Source: Albula goreensis | Lineage: Eukaryota > Chordata > Actinopteri > Albuliformes > Albulidae | Direction of reading: 5' to 3' | Assembly: GCA_022829145.1 (NCBI GenBank) | Contig: CM040744.1 | Coordinates: 3,470,001-3,534,000, forward strand | Length of the DNA stretch: 64,000 nt | Part shown: positions 25,061 through 36,679 of the stretch, piece by piece | How the letters are laid out: every line of letters starts with the position of its first letter | How positions within the stretch are numbered: the stretch's first letter is position 1 | Made by a program: the position numbers and the translations under genes | Notes under the pieces: generated by a model | The model's database searches: none | What the model saw: only the letters and a program-made list of their open reading frames with translations | Told to the model about the DNA's origin: nothing

Positions 25061-25239
25061 TGTGAGTTTTAGGTGATGCATCGTCATGCTGCAGCTCCAT
25101 TCATCACCCATGCCCGCGATCGATGGGCGTGATGGCTAACCTGGCAGGCCTCCCTCCGCCCCGAGCCCAGAGGAGGAATTGGAAACATCATAGCACCAAA
25201 CCCCCCAAAAACACCCACTCAAAACCATGAGAGTGTGGG

Positions 25240-25363
25240 CAAAAACTATAAACTTAACCCCACAAAAACTATACCCTATCCCCGCTAAAACTATAACCCT
25301 AACCCCGCTAAAACTGTAATCCTAACCCCACTAAAACCATAACCCTAACCCCACTGAAACTAT
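25240..25363. repeat. About 23-bp tandem repeat containing CCCTAACCCC
   Basis: There are four to five copies of ACTATAACCCTAACCCCGCT plus AAA. It has telomere-like CCCTAA cores but is not a telomeric array. Confidence 0.85.
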
Positions 25364-25600
25364 GGGCCTCATTTATCAATTTTTTCGTAAAACTGAGTGT
25401 AAATTTATGTATCAATGGAAACGAACTAACAAATTCCACTGGATTTATCAAACACATGTAGACACAGCATTTGTTCTTGTGTGTATGTTGATAAATACCA
25501 ATCATTCGTAAATAAGAGGCGTTCACAGAATTTTCGATTAGCATAAATTGACACCCCTGAAATACCATATTAGGAGCTTGGAATCCCTTTGTTGGCAACA
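25364..25600. mobile_element. Harbinger-like terminal fragment
   Basis: It begins GGGCCTCATTTATCAATTTT, a terminus typical of PIF/Harbinger-type elements in fish. It then runs about 235 bp of AT-rich sequence and gives way to the 34-bp array. The opposite terminus is not found, so only one end is present or the array grew inside the element. Confidence 0.45.
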
Positions 25601-28568
25601 CTGCAACACTGCCAAAAAGGAACACTGTCCAACACTACAACACTGCACTAAAAGTAACACTGTCCAACACTACAACACTGCCAAAAAGGAACACTGTCCA
25701 ACACTACAACACTGCCCAAAGGTAACACTGTCCAACACTACAACACTGCACAAAAAGTAACACTGTCCAACACTGCAACACTGCCCAAAAGTAACACTGT
25801 CCAACACTGCAACACTGCCAAAAAGGAACACTGTCCAACACTACAACACTGCACAAAAAGTAACACTGTCCAACACTGCAACACTGCCCAAAAGTAACAC
25901 TGTCCAACACTGCAACACTGCCAAAAAGTAACACTGTCCAACACTGCAACACTGCCCAAAAGTAACACTGTCCAACACTGCAACACTGCCAAAAAGTAAC
26001 ACTGTCCAACACTGCAACACTGCCCAAAAAGTAACACTGTCCAACACTGCAACACTGCCCAAAAAGTAACACTGTCCAACACTGCAACACTGCCCAAAAA
26101 GTAACACTGTCCAACACTGCAACACTGCCCAAAAAGTAACACTGTCCAACACTGCAACACTGCCAAAAAGTAACACTGTCCAACACTGCAACACTGCCAA
26201 AAAGGAACACTGTCCAACACTGCAACACTGCCCAAAAAAAAGTAACACTGTCCAACGCTGCAACACTGCCAAAAAGTAACACTGTCCAACACTGCAACAC
26301 TGCCAAAAAGGAACACTGTCCAACACTGCAACACTGCCAAAAAGTAACACTGTCCAACACTGCAACACTGCCAAAAAGGAACACTGTCCAACACTGCAAC
26401 ACTGCCCAAAAAGTAACACTGTCCAACACTGCAACACTGCCAAAAAGTAACACTGTCCAACACTGCAACAATGCCAAAAAGTAACACTGTCCAACACTGC
26501 AACACTGCCCAAAAAGGAACACTGTCCAACACTGCAACACTGCCAAAAAGTAACACTGTCCAACACTACAACACTGCCAAAAAGTAACACTGTCCAACAC
26601 TGCAACACTGCCAAAAAGTAACACTGTCCAACACTGCAACACTGCCAAAAAGTAACACTGTCCAACACTGCAACACTGCCCAAAAAGTAACACTGTCCAA
26701 CACTGCAACACTGCCAAAAAGTAACACTGTCCAACACTGCAACACTGCCCAAAAAGTAACACTGTCCAACACTGCAACACTGCCAAAAAGTAACACTGTC
26801 CAACACTGCAACAATGCCAAAAAGTAACACTGTCCAACACTGCAACACTGCCCAAAAAGGAACACTGTCCAACACTGCAACACTGCCAAAAAGTAACACT
26901 GTCCAACACTACAACACTGCCAAAAAGTAACACTGTCCAACACTGCAACACTGCCCAAAAGTATCACTGTGCAACACTGCAACACTGCCAAAAAGTAACA
27001 CTGTCCAACACTGCAACACTGCCCAAAAAGTAACACTGTCCAACACTGCAACACTGCCAAAAAGGAACACTGTCCAACACTGCAACACTGCCAAAAAGTA
27101 ACACTGTCCAACACTGCAACACTGCCCAAAAAGTAACACTGTCCAACACTGCACAAAAAGTAACACTATCCAACACTGCAACACTGCCAAAAAGTAACAC
27201 TGTCCAACACTGCAACACTGCCCAAAAAGAACACTGTCCAACACTGCAACACTGCCCAAAAAGTAACACTGTCCAACGCTGCAACACTGCCCAAAAAGGA
27301 ACACTGTCCAACACTGCAACACTGCCAAAAAGTAACACTGTCCAACACTGCAACACTGCCCAAAAGAACACTGTCCAACACTGCAACACTGCCCAAAAAG
27401 TAACACTGTCCAACACTGCAACACTGCCAAAAAGTAACACTGTCCAACACTGCAACACTGCCAAAAAGTAACACTGTCCAACACTGCAACACTGCCAAAA
27501 AGGAACACTGTCCAACACTGCAACACTGCCAAAAAGGAACACTGTCCAACACTGCAACACTGCCAAAAAGTAACACTGTCCAACACTGCTCCAATCATTC
27601 GTAAATGAGAGGCGTTCACAGAATTTTCGATTAGCATAAATTGACACCCCTGAAATACCATATTAGGAACTTGGAATCCCTTTGTTGGCAACACTGCAAC
27701 ACTGCCCAAAAGTAACACTATCCAACACTACAACACTGCCCAAAAGTAACACTGTCCAACACTACAACACTGCACAAAAAGTAACACTGTCCAACACTGC
27801 AACACTGCCCAAAAGTAACACTGTCCAACACTGCAACACTGCCCAAAAGTAACACTTTCCAACACTGCAACACTGCCCAAAAAGGAATACTGTCCAACAC
27901 TGCAACACTGCCAAAAAGTAACACTGTCCAACACTGCACAAAGAGTAACACTATCCAACACTGCAACACTGCCAAAAAGTATCACTGTCCAACACTGCAC
28001 AAAGAGTAACACTATCCAACACTGCAACACTGCCAAAAAGTATCACTGTCCAACACTGCAACACTGCCCAAAAGAACACTGTCCAACACTGCAACACTGC
28101 CCAAAAAGTAACACTGTCCAACACTGCAACACTGCCAAAAAGGAACATTGTCCAACACTGCAACACTGCCAAAAAGGAACACTGTCCAACACTGCAACAC
28201 TGCCCAAAAGTAACACTGTCCAACACTGCAACACTGCCAAAAAGGAACACTGTCCAACACTGCAACACTGCCAAAAAGTAACACTATCCAACACTGCAAC
28301 ACTGCCCAAAAAGGAACACTGTCCAACACTGCAACACTGCCCAAAAAGTAACACTGTCCAACACTGCAACACTGCCAAAAAGTAACACTGTCCAACACTG
28401 CAACACTGCCAAAAAGTAACACTGTCCAACACTGCAACACTGCCCAAAAAGTAACACTGTCCAACACTGCAACACTGCCAAAAAGTAACACTGTCCAACA
28501 CTGCAACACTGCCAAAAAGTAACACTGTCCAACACTGCAACAATGCCAAAAAGTAACGCTGTCCAACT
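25601..28568. repeat. 3-kb minisatellite, 34-bp unit (AACACTGTCCAACACTGCAA)
   Basis: There are about 85 copies of AACACTGTCCAACACTGCAA followed by CACTGCCAAAAAGT. Units are 33-35 bp depending on C and A run length. It is in two blocks, 25601-27590 and 27704-28568, separated by a 113-bp copy of the left flank. The minus strand lacks stop codons in all three frames for hundreds of codons, because the unit contains none. Confidence 0.97.
27591..27703. repeat. Internal copy of the array's left flank
   Basis: It matches 25498-25610 with about two differences (AATAAGAG/AATGAGAG, GGAGCTTGG/GGAACTTGG). The flank plus the first part of the array was therefore duplicated as a block. Confidence 0.93.
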
Positions 28569-28870
28569 CAACACCATACAAACTCACCCAGCATCATAAA
28601 AAAAACTGAAAAACAATCCAACAGGACAGAAAGTTTCCCCACATGACAAAAAACCGCTCCACATCACTTATCACGTATGTGACATATCTAAAGACAAATC
28701 CCATATGAGCACTGTCCCAAACGTCACTCGAGCTGCGATCAGGAGTCGTCATCTGACATGACCCCCCAGCCCCCGAAACCTCCCCCATCGGGTAATGTGC
28801 GAGAGACAAAGATACAGAAGGGGAGAGAGAGAGAGAGAGAAACAGGGAATTGTTCTTTTGTAAACACAAT
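28569..28870. other. Unique sequence with GA tract
   Basis: A short (GA)n lies at 28826-28842. No gene was seen. Confidence 0.55.
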
Positions 28871-28879
28871 ATAGGAGAG

Positions 28880-29160
28880 CGCGTGTGTGCGGTGACAGGG
28901 GCGCAGTGGGGACTCTCTGGCGCTCGGCGCAGGGAGGAAATGATGTATCACCAAAGGCAACGCATTCATCACGCCTGATATTTCTGGACAATAAAGGAGG
29001 TGATCCTCGAGAACAATCTTTCTTCAAGGATAAATGGGGGGAAAAAAACACAATGAACTTGAAATTATACGTGGGACAGTGTGGCTCAGCACAGGGCAGC
29101 CTGGGTAATATAATCTAAGGGCTCCTGCCATAAAGACTATTTGAGCAGCAACTCTGAAAT
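28880..29160. promoter_or_regulatory. Candidate conserved non-coding element
   Basis: It contains GGAAATGATGTATCACC, GGACAATAAAGGAGGTGATC and GAACAATCTTTCTTCAAGG. ACAAT SOX-type cores recur twice within 40 bp. This is inference. Confidence 0.35.
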
Positions 29161-29194
29161 TGAAACTGTCCAAGGTTATTACATGGAAGCCACG

Positions 29195-29400
29195 GCAAGG
29201 AGAGAGAGGGAGAGAGAGAGAGAGAGCGAGGGGGGGAGAGGGAGAGAGAGAAAGAGAGAGAGAGAGAGACCTGCCCACTGCCACTACACAGAGAAACCGA
29301 GAGCGATACAAGATTCTCTTGTCTCTCTCCTTTCTTAAGAGATAAAGAAAGGGGGAGGAGATGAGAGAAAGGAAGATAAAGAAGGAGAAAGAGGAAAACC
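29195..29400. repeat. GA-rich repeat
   Basis: There are two GAGAGAGAG blocks (29200-29272 and 29338-29398). Confidence 0.9.
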
Positions 29401-29672
29401 AATCAAAGCCAAGGGGAATTATAATGCAACGAAAACAAACAACTGACTGGGAAACTCAAACACAAATATAAGCAAATTATCCTGACATTCAGCTCTCAGA
29501 TGAGAACTCAATGATGAAACACAGAGTAAGCAAGCACAGCCCGGCTGGAGAGACCACCCACACTGCCCACACTGCAACCGACAGCAGATCGAGACAGACT
29601 GTACAAATTAAGAACAACATTACTGACCAAAATCAGAACTACCCAAAACTCCCAACCCTTCCTGGAGCCCAG
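29401..29672. other. Unique sequence, no gene seen
   Basis: It is ordinary A-rich sequence. Confidence 0.5.
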
Positions 29673-29675
29673 CAG

Positions 29676-29683
29676 TGTGAATG

Positions 29684-29739
<56 letters not shown>
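29676..29739. repeat. (ATT)n microsatellite
   Basis: This is a 21-unit perfect trinucleotide tract. Confidence 0.97.
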
Positions 29740-29914
29740 GTAATACTAGTCCTTTAGTCCTTCACTGAGTGAGAAAGGGTGAGCAGATTGATGTACTCCT
29801 TCACTGTTCTGTCACCATCATGTTTAGATTTTAAGCCGCACAAGTTTTCTTGTCCTGAAGAAAAGGTATATTTGAATAAGGGGTTATGAAGGGGATGAAT
29901 CCAACGTGTAGGTA

Positions 29915-29917
<3 letters not shown>

Positions 29918-29958
<41 letters not shown>

Positions 29959-29965
29959 GTCTTTG
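29918..29965. repeat. (CT)n microsatellite
   Basis: A perfect (CT) run ends in CTTTCTCTCTG. Confidence 0.95.
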
Positions 29966-29999
29966 TCTTTCTCACACAGACGATGTAATTCTGGAATTT

Positions 30000-30960
30000 T
30001 CTAATTACACATTCAACTTTATTCAACGAGTTCCTGATTAAGTCGTTAGTATTCCATTGCCACGGTTTTTAAAAATATGTCATCTGGCACAATTGATTTT
30101 TTTTTTTTTTGCTAAGGGAACTTTAAAAATTCATATTCTTCTACTTTCCAATTGCACGCGGAGTAAACTTGACATTTGAAGAGAGGGGTTGCAGCCGAGT
30201 GCTGGATGGAAACACTGTAATCAAGTCGTTTTTAGATTCCTATCTGTAGCGAAGTCACCTATTAGCTCATTTCCATTCGATTTTAAGTGGAGCCATCGAA
30301 ACAGCGAGCGGAAACAATGGAACAATAACAGCAAGCGCACTTGAAGGCCCCCGACTGTGAAATTGTAAGAACGAATAGACTGCACTTACGAGCGGGGCTC
30401 CCGGGGTTAAAACACGGCCAGGCGGTTTGCATTAAGCGGTGTTGTGGAGAAGCCGGAGCCACTTAACGGCCGACGCACTTCTCCGATGAGCCCATTATCG
30501 CCCCGACGCGCTCGGGCTCCACAATTACAGCAGATGAATACGAAAAAAATACGCGTCCGGAACGACAGCGTCAGTCACCTCCGCCGGGTAAACCGGGGAG
30601 AGTCTGACACGCCGCACCGCGTTAGTTAACTGTGCCTTTCACATGCCGCCGCGGCGGGAGAGGAAGACAGGACCCTGTCAAAAGAGATGTATCGAAATAT
30701 CTCTCAAACTGTGCGTAATAATCTCTCATCACGGGTAATGGTCGCTCTGATAACAGGCTTTCCGGGCCGCATGTGAACTCAGGGAGGGGTGATTGCCAGT
30801 CTGAAACGGGCGACGTTAGATGGAGTGTTCATGAGTGCGAGAAATTACTCCTGAAACACTCTCGGGCTGTTATGATGGAATTATTTCGTCTGTGAAATCA
30901 TTGAAGAGGCAGACATACGTTTATCATGCACTCCTGAGACTGTTTTTGAAAATAGCAGTA
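30000..30960. promoter_or_regulatory. Candidate conserved regulatory region (about 1 kb)
   Basis: This is unique, repeat-free sequence with many retained CpGs (30390-30660: GGCCGACGCACTTCTCCG, CCCGACGCGCTCGGGC) and TTTCTAATTACACATTC, TTCCTGATTAAGTCGTTAG, GTTAGTTAAC and GTGCGTAATAATC motifs. The longest open frame in it is only 61 codons. It is the most enhancer-like block in the window by eye. No alignment is available. Confidence 0.42.
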
Positions 30961-31354
30961 GGAATATAGGGTTAGCCTCGCTCAGACACAAAGTCACTAG
31001 ATCGCACAAGTTGCCCTGATGAAAATACATCTATACAATCAGGAAATATTATATATAATATACATCACATATAGGCAAATGATATTTCAAACATTATCAA
31101 TTTCATATGAATCCACATAGTTACGGCAGATATCATGTACATATATTCTTGCAATATACCTAGGCTTAATTCACTGCTTTTGTTTTTAAAACTCTCAACA
31201 TTTAGGTTAGAGCTGATTTATATGAAGCTGAAAATATTTCATGCCATTGCCGTGTATACCTTTCCTTGAGCATCAGGAAAGAACAGAAAGGCATATGTGT
31301 GTAATGTAACTGCAAATACTGAAAGAGCCAGCCCCTAACCAGCTCAGTGTAGGG

Positions 31355-31359
31355 GTTGA

Positions 31360-31398
<39 letters not shown>

Positions 31399-31691
31399 AT
31401 GCTGAGTAGGGTTTTGGTCTGTATGTATGTGCTGTGTACAGGTATGTGTGCGTGTATGTGTGTGTGTGGTTTGTGTGTAGGGGTCTATCTGTAAGTGTGT
31501 GTGTGTGGTGTGTGTAGGGGTCTATCTGTAAGTGTGTGTGTGTGATGTGTGTAGTGGTCTATCTGTAAGTGTGTGTGTGTGTGTGTGTGTGCAGGGGTTT
31601 ATCTGTGTGTTGTAATACAGGTTGATGTATGTGTGTGTGTAGGGGTTTATCTGTAAGTGTGTGTGTGTGGTGTGTGTAGGGGTCTATCTGT

Positions 31692-31725
<34 letters not shown>

Positions 31726-31800
31726 GGTTTATCTGTGTGTTGTAATACAGGTTGATGTATATATGTGTGTGTGTGTGTGTGTGTGTAGGGGTTTATCTGT
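31355..31800. repeat. (TG)n-based minisatellite (GGGGTCTATCTGTAAGTGTG)
   Basis: TG tracts are joined by GTAGGGGTCTATCTGTAAGT or GCAGGGGTTTATCTGTGTGT at 50-80 bp intervals, about seven copies. Confidence 0.92.
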
Positions 31801-32330
31801 AAGTGTGTTATGGTACAGGTAGGGTGGCCATATCTGGCCATATTTCCCCAGGCGTAACACAGGACACAAATCAACACTGATACTGTCCTATGCCACACAT
31901 CTGTGCATGCCACCTCTCTGACCAGCGGGTCTCTGAGGTGGAGGGGTGCTGACTAAGTTGTTTGGTGGGGGGGATGGGGCGGGGGTTGGGAGTGATTTCT
32001 TACAGATTTCTCCTCTAAGCAAAGCAGTACTGTAGCCGAGAAGTCCAATTCACCACACTTAGACCGATGATGATAGAAAAAAATCTTGTCATTTTCCAGA
32101 CGGCCGAAAACACGGGAAATGTTCCTATTTTTAGAAAAAATCTCAGGACCCCCTGACAATAGTGCTATGAGGGTACTTTTCCATCTGCGTCTGCGCAGGG
32201 GCAGGCTGTTCTGTAGGCTTTGCTGGCTCTTTAGGGGCCGTTGAGTGTTTGGCAGCGCTGGGTTGTTATCGAGGTATTTGTAGCGCAGTCTTGGTGTTTA
32301 GGGTGTGCCGGGTCTTTGGGCTGGAAAATG
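31801..32330. other. Unique sequence, G-rich patch
   Basis: A GGTGGGGGGGATGGGGCGGG patch lies at 31964-31990, a potential G-quadruplex. No gene was seen. Confidence 0.55.
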
Positions 32331-32720
32331 GCTGCGCCGAGGTCACTCTGCGGTAAAAGTCGATGCATTAAGTCTCATCTTGATTTGTCTGAATTATCGT
32401 GAAAGGGGAAAAGCAGTGCGAAAGCTTCCTCGGAGGTGCACAAATCAAGCGGAAAATGACAGCAATTGACCCTGAACGTTTCCCCACCACTTATTACTCA
32501 TCAAATTACCGCTGCCCCCAGTGCTCGAAAACGGCTCTTTTAATAACGCTGAATGGAGTCTTGTTTTGCCCATTGTGCGGGAGATGAAAGCCGCTCGTCG
32601 TGGGCTCGGCGGTGCCGACTGAGAAACGCTTTGTTCTTTTTTTTAATCTTTCATCTCCCCGGTGTCTCGCGGGAAACACAAAACAAGTGGCATAATCAGA
32701 AGTGAAACATGGAAATTGGT
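32330..32720. promoter_or_regulatory. Candidate conserved non-coding element
   Basis: Unique sequence with GTGCACAAATCAAGCGG, ATGACAGCAATTGACCC and ATTACTCATCAAATTACCGC, with CpGs retained. A 62-codon ORF through it (32399-32587) ends YRCPQCSKTALLITLNG and CPLCGR, with two CxxC pairs. That zinc-ribbon look is worth checking, although non-coding is more likely. Confidence 0.35.
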
Positions 32721-32888
32721 ATTTCTCTTTTCTCATCCCCTCGGCTCTTGCCGTTGCCACGATCGGGCGGGACTGGAGGAGCAGCAGAATCCCATCCCGG
32801 ACTGAGCGTGCTCAGGAGAGATCCTGCCTAGCTCTCCAATCAATCGGTCACGCCCCCAGGGGAATAACGCCTCCGCTCACATCATTTC

Positions 32889-33135
32889 ACAGCTGATATG
32901 TGCTTTACCTGCGCCGTCCGCTAACTGGGCCGACACAGCTGATATGTGCTTTACCTGCGCCGTCCGCTAACTGGGCCGACACAGCTGATATGTGCTTTAC
33001 CTGCGCCGTCCGCTAACTGGGCCGACACAGCTGATATGTGCTTTACCTGCGCCGTCCGCTAACTGGGCCGACAAAGCTGATATGTGCTTTACCTGCGCCG
33101 TCCACTAACTGGGCCGACACAGCTGATATGTGCTT
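32889..33135. repeat. 46-bp minisatellite (ACAGCTGATATGTGCTTTAC)
   Basis: There are five nearly identical 46-bp copies plus a partial sixth. Each contains an E-box CAGCTG and CTGCGCCGTCCGCTAACTGG. Very low divergence implies recent growth. Confidence 0.96.
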
Positions 33136-33223
33136 ACGCAGGGTTACACTCAGAGCACTAAGTGTTCCAGACCTGGTTCCAGGGTTAACTGAACCCTGGT
33201 GGTGCTCAGAGTGTGAGCTCGGC

Positions 33224-33310
33224 ATTGTTCAGACTGAGTCAGTCACTCACACTTACAGACACATCGTTCAGACTGAGTCAGTCACTCACACTCACAGACA
33301 CATCTGTGAG
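33224..33310. repeat. Two-copy tandem duplication (41 bp)
   Basis: GTTCAGACTGAGTCAGTCAC followed by TCACACTTACAGACACATC occurs twice. TGAGTCA is an AP-1 consensus. Confidence 0.88.
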
Positions 33311-33514
33311 AGGCTGCAGGTTCAGTTCTCATTTAGGGCACTCTAACATAACAGGCAGCCTTCTTTCCCAGGCTTTATTACTGACCTGTAGGGGGCGATG
33401 CAGGCCTTTTGTGTGTTTCAGCTCTCAGGTGCTTCATTTCAGTCAACCATTTGCTAGACACAGCACACTTTCAAAGCATTTACTGGCTGTTGACCAAAAG
33501 GAAACTACAAGTAC

Positions 33515-33555
33515 CTGCACACACACAAACATGCATATATGCACATACATGCATG

Positions 33556-33587
<32 letters not shown>

Positions 33588-33592
33588 TCTCC
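33515..33592. repeat. Degenerate CA repeat
   Basis: It consists of CACACACAAACATGCATATA and related units. Confidence 0.9.
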
Positions 33593-33879
33593 TTGGCTCT
33601 GTAGATGACACAGTCACTGAACACAGAAGATCAACGACATGAACTAAAGTGCACTCATGTGCACTTACATATGTGCCTGACTATGACTTGTACCTGAATA
33701 TAACCAACGTATGTATGTGTGTGTGTGTGTGTGAGGTCAAAGGTCACTCCTTCACACTCCCTGCTGATGCTGATAAAGGTCTTTGCTAGTCTATATTCAT
33801 GCTTTATTCATAAGCATGAAGAAGAAGAAACACGACCTCCAGTCCTGAACACCTTTTAATGTTAAAAACAGAACACCCG

Positions 33880-34330
33880 TTCCAGCGGCCGACACCTCCG
33901 AGCCTTCCGCCACATTCCCATGACGATGTGATTACGTGTGAGTAACAGTAAGTGCGTAGTGAGTGCGTTTGTGAGGATTAGCCGTATTATTTGCACATTG
34001 CCCCTAGAGTCTGCACACACACCGGCTTTATCTCCGCAATCCCAGGCCTAATTTAATCTGAGTCAGTGCAAGGGCATTTTCGCGCCGGTCTCTTTCTGTT
34101 TTCTTTTGGTATCAGCTTTTTCCATATAAAGCACATTTCCTGGAGGGTGCCTCTGCCCTCCCGTTCAGCCGTTTAGTTTTGCATTAAGGATGCAGCGAGC
34201 GCGTCTGTCATAGCGTGGGGTGCAAGCCCAGCACATTCCGCCATCCCCGCCAATAAACGCGTGTCCGTTTCCATCCATAATTTCTGACTTTTCAATCTCG
34301 GCCGTCTGCAGTGTCAGCGATGCGCCCCCC
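33880..34330. promoter_or_regulatory. Candidate conserved non-coding element
   Basis: It contains GACGATGTGATTACGTG, GGATTAGCCGTATTATTTGC and GGCCTAATTTAATCTGAG in unique CpG-retaining sequence, followed by a C-rich patch. This is inference. Confidence 0.35.
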
Positions 34331-35638
34331 CCATGACCCCCTCCCCCCCCATCGGCATGGGCTGAGCGGTGATGTAATGGCCACTGTGTGATGCAGCACC
34401 TTCCCCCTCACCCCTGCCCTTGTGCACCCAGCTGCAGTACACTGGCTTGGCCAACAGGGGGCACCAGATCAGGAAGTTCTATTACTGTCTCTTCATGAAT
34501 CCTGCTTCTCTCTGACACAGACCCTGAAGGTCAAAGTCTAAGACATGACCCTAACATTAACCACAATGCCTGATCGTAAACACGAACCCCGACCCTAACT
34601 TTGACCGTAGGGATTAAAGTTGATGGTACAGATAATTGAGTTTTTCTCACCTGAAGCTTTGGACACGTAGCTACCTTGACCAAAGACTCACAGCGGAGAC
34701 ACCATCATCCAGTCACAACATTATAATAACATTACTACAACATTACTACTGCAGTGCTCAGAGCAAAGGAGATATCCGCAATTCCAAACTGGGGACAGAG
34801 ATGAAAAATGAAGATTGAGATGAAAAAATGATATTTTTAAAAAAGAAATAAATATGTACGTCTGCGTTACTCAGGAGTTATGTTATGAGTTATGTGTAAA
34901 AGCAGGCTCGACTACTCCACAGTTGTGTGGAGATACAAATACTGTCTGCCTCTGCACCCAGAGACGAGGCTGCCGAAATCACCTCATAGTGTCGTTTCAT
35001 TTCTGCCGCCCGGAGTGTGTCAAGATGTCAAACGCGTTCCTGAGACAGAATAATGGCAGCCATTGTTCTCCTGCAGTCAGAACGCGATGGCCTTTTCTGT
35101 ACCGGAGAAAAGTTTCAATACCTTATAATGAGCTGGAGGGAGAAAAAAAAATGGAACTACTTAGCGCACAAAAACGTCTGATTTCCTTTCAGTTATCAGA
35201 CTGGATGTGTTAATCTTGAGACGCATTGAGCTGGCTGATTGGAATGGATTGGATTTTTCATTGTTGGATGCCAGACTGCCGCCCACCTGATCTGACCAAT
35301 GGGCTGGCTCGGAATCTAGGCCAGTCGTTGTGCACGTGCTCAGTGAGAGTCCAGTTTGGGAGAGCAGGGAGCACAAAATGGAGCACGGGGCAGCAGGGAC
35401 TGCCGAGCCCGTAGCTGTGTGGACCGAACGTCCAAATGAGAACCCACAGTTTCATAGAGGAGTGAGACTCTCAGTTTATTCCAGTTCACCCAAATATTCA
35501 AATCTGAAATGAGAGCCAGAACAGTGTGAAGTTGCACAAACACACCACCAGGGCGGCAGCGTGTCAGACAGGGAAACAGAAGGTAAAGAGCACCTAACTG
35601 AATAAAGCGTTGAAACACTGGAGTAACACTCTGTCTTC

Positions 35639-35639
<1 letters not shown>
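34331..35639. other. Unique intergenic sequence, no gene seen
   Basis: A 119-codon ORF at 34854-35213 has no recognisable features. No repeat was seen. Confidence 0.5.

Positions 35640-35702
<63 letters not shown>
35640..35702. repeat. (GT)n microsatellite
   Basis: This is a perfect 31-unit GT tract. Confidence 0.97.
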
Positions 35703-35704
<2 letters not shown>

Positions 35705-35737
35705 ATCACTGATCTGCAATCAGTATCTCACTGTAAA

Positions 35738-35874
35738 GGCCTGTTTGATTACATTTACGTTGAAGAGATGTTCTTATCCAGAGCAAATTACGCAATTTAA
35801 TTTCTAACACACCATCAGTTTATACAGTAATTCAGGTGAAGTGCCTTCAACAAAGTGCCTTATCTGCTGTTTTA
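35738..35874. mobile_element. SINE-like interspersed repeat copy
   Basis: GATTACATTTACGTTGAAGA, TTCTTATCCAGAGCAAATTA and GTGAAGTGCCTTCAACAAAG are diverged versions of a very widespread fish repeat (CTTATCCAGAG core, AAGTGCCTTGCTCAAGGG tail). The exact family is not assigned. Confidence 0.6.
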
Positions 35875-35877
35875 CCT

Positions 35878-35982
35878 ATGTGTGTGTATGTGTGTGTGCG
35901 CGCGTATGTGTCTGTGTCTGTGTGACTCTGTTTGTTTGCATGTGTGCACGTATGTGTGTGTGTTTGTGTGCGTTGTGTGTTT
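35878..35982. repeat. Degenerate TG repeat
   Basis: It consists of TGTGTGTGCGCGCGTATGTG and related variants. Confidence 0.88.
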
Positions 35983-36109
35983 GTTTATGGAGATGAAAAC
36001 AGCCTGATCTGCTGAATCCACTGCTGAAACACGATGGCGATATTTTCTCACTGACTCTCTGCTCAGAGGCTGGCAGTTTTGTGGGTGTGGGGAGGCTGCA
36101 GATCAGCAG

Positions 36110-36420
36110 TTTTTTTCTTTTTTCGGGGGGGGTGTCAGATGGATTTTTGAGATGCATTTGAGATTTATGGTTTTTGTGGCAAGATTAGAAAATTGTGTTT
36201 TTTTTGGCAGTGGGTAAGACGTATGGTCTGGTTGGATTTTTGGCCAAGTCAGTATTTTTTTTTTTTGGAGGAGTAGAGTTCACTGGTTTTTGTGGGGTTG
36301 TTGAAGATTGGTGGTTTTTATGGGAAGGTTGGAGAATGGCAGGAGATTGGTGTGTTTTTTGTGAAGGTTGGAGAAGGGTGTAAGGTTGGCAGTTTTTGCG
36401 GCCAGTTCTGCAGCGTTTCC
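36110..36420. repeat. T/G-rich tract with GAAGATTGGTGGTTTTT units
   Basis: The plus strand is almost free of C, with loose repeats of GTTGGAGAATGGCAGG and TTTTTGTGGG. Strong strand asymmetry is apparent. Confidence 0.6.
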
Positions 36421-36679
36421 AGGGAAGGGCAAGCAGGCAGACCGACAGTTGCCATGGTGAGCAGGTAATGATCATACACACATCACACTAATTAGGTCTT
36501 GCTGCTGTGCGCAGCCATTGCGACCCACAGCTGGTATCATGGGATGCGTCTCATCAGCATAGTAACTGATCAGAGTGGCCGAGTAATGGCTGTGATCCGT
36601 TATCTTACTGAGATACATTCAACCCCATTAGAGCTCACATTCAAAGAGCATTCAAGACAATGGCCTAAAAGATTTCAGA

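Noticed and set aside
25240-25363. Interstitial telomere repeat
   Set aside because: CCCTAA cores occur but the unit is about 23 bp and not (CCCTAA)n.
25704-28587. Minus-strand ORFs of 100-415 codons
   Set aside because: All three frames are open because the 34-bp repeat lacks stop codons, and there is no non-repeat sequence in them.
32889-33135. CRISPR array
   Set aside because: Repeats are directly adjacent without unique spacers, and the window is a vertebrate genome. The same applies to all tandem arrays here.
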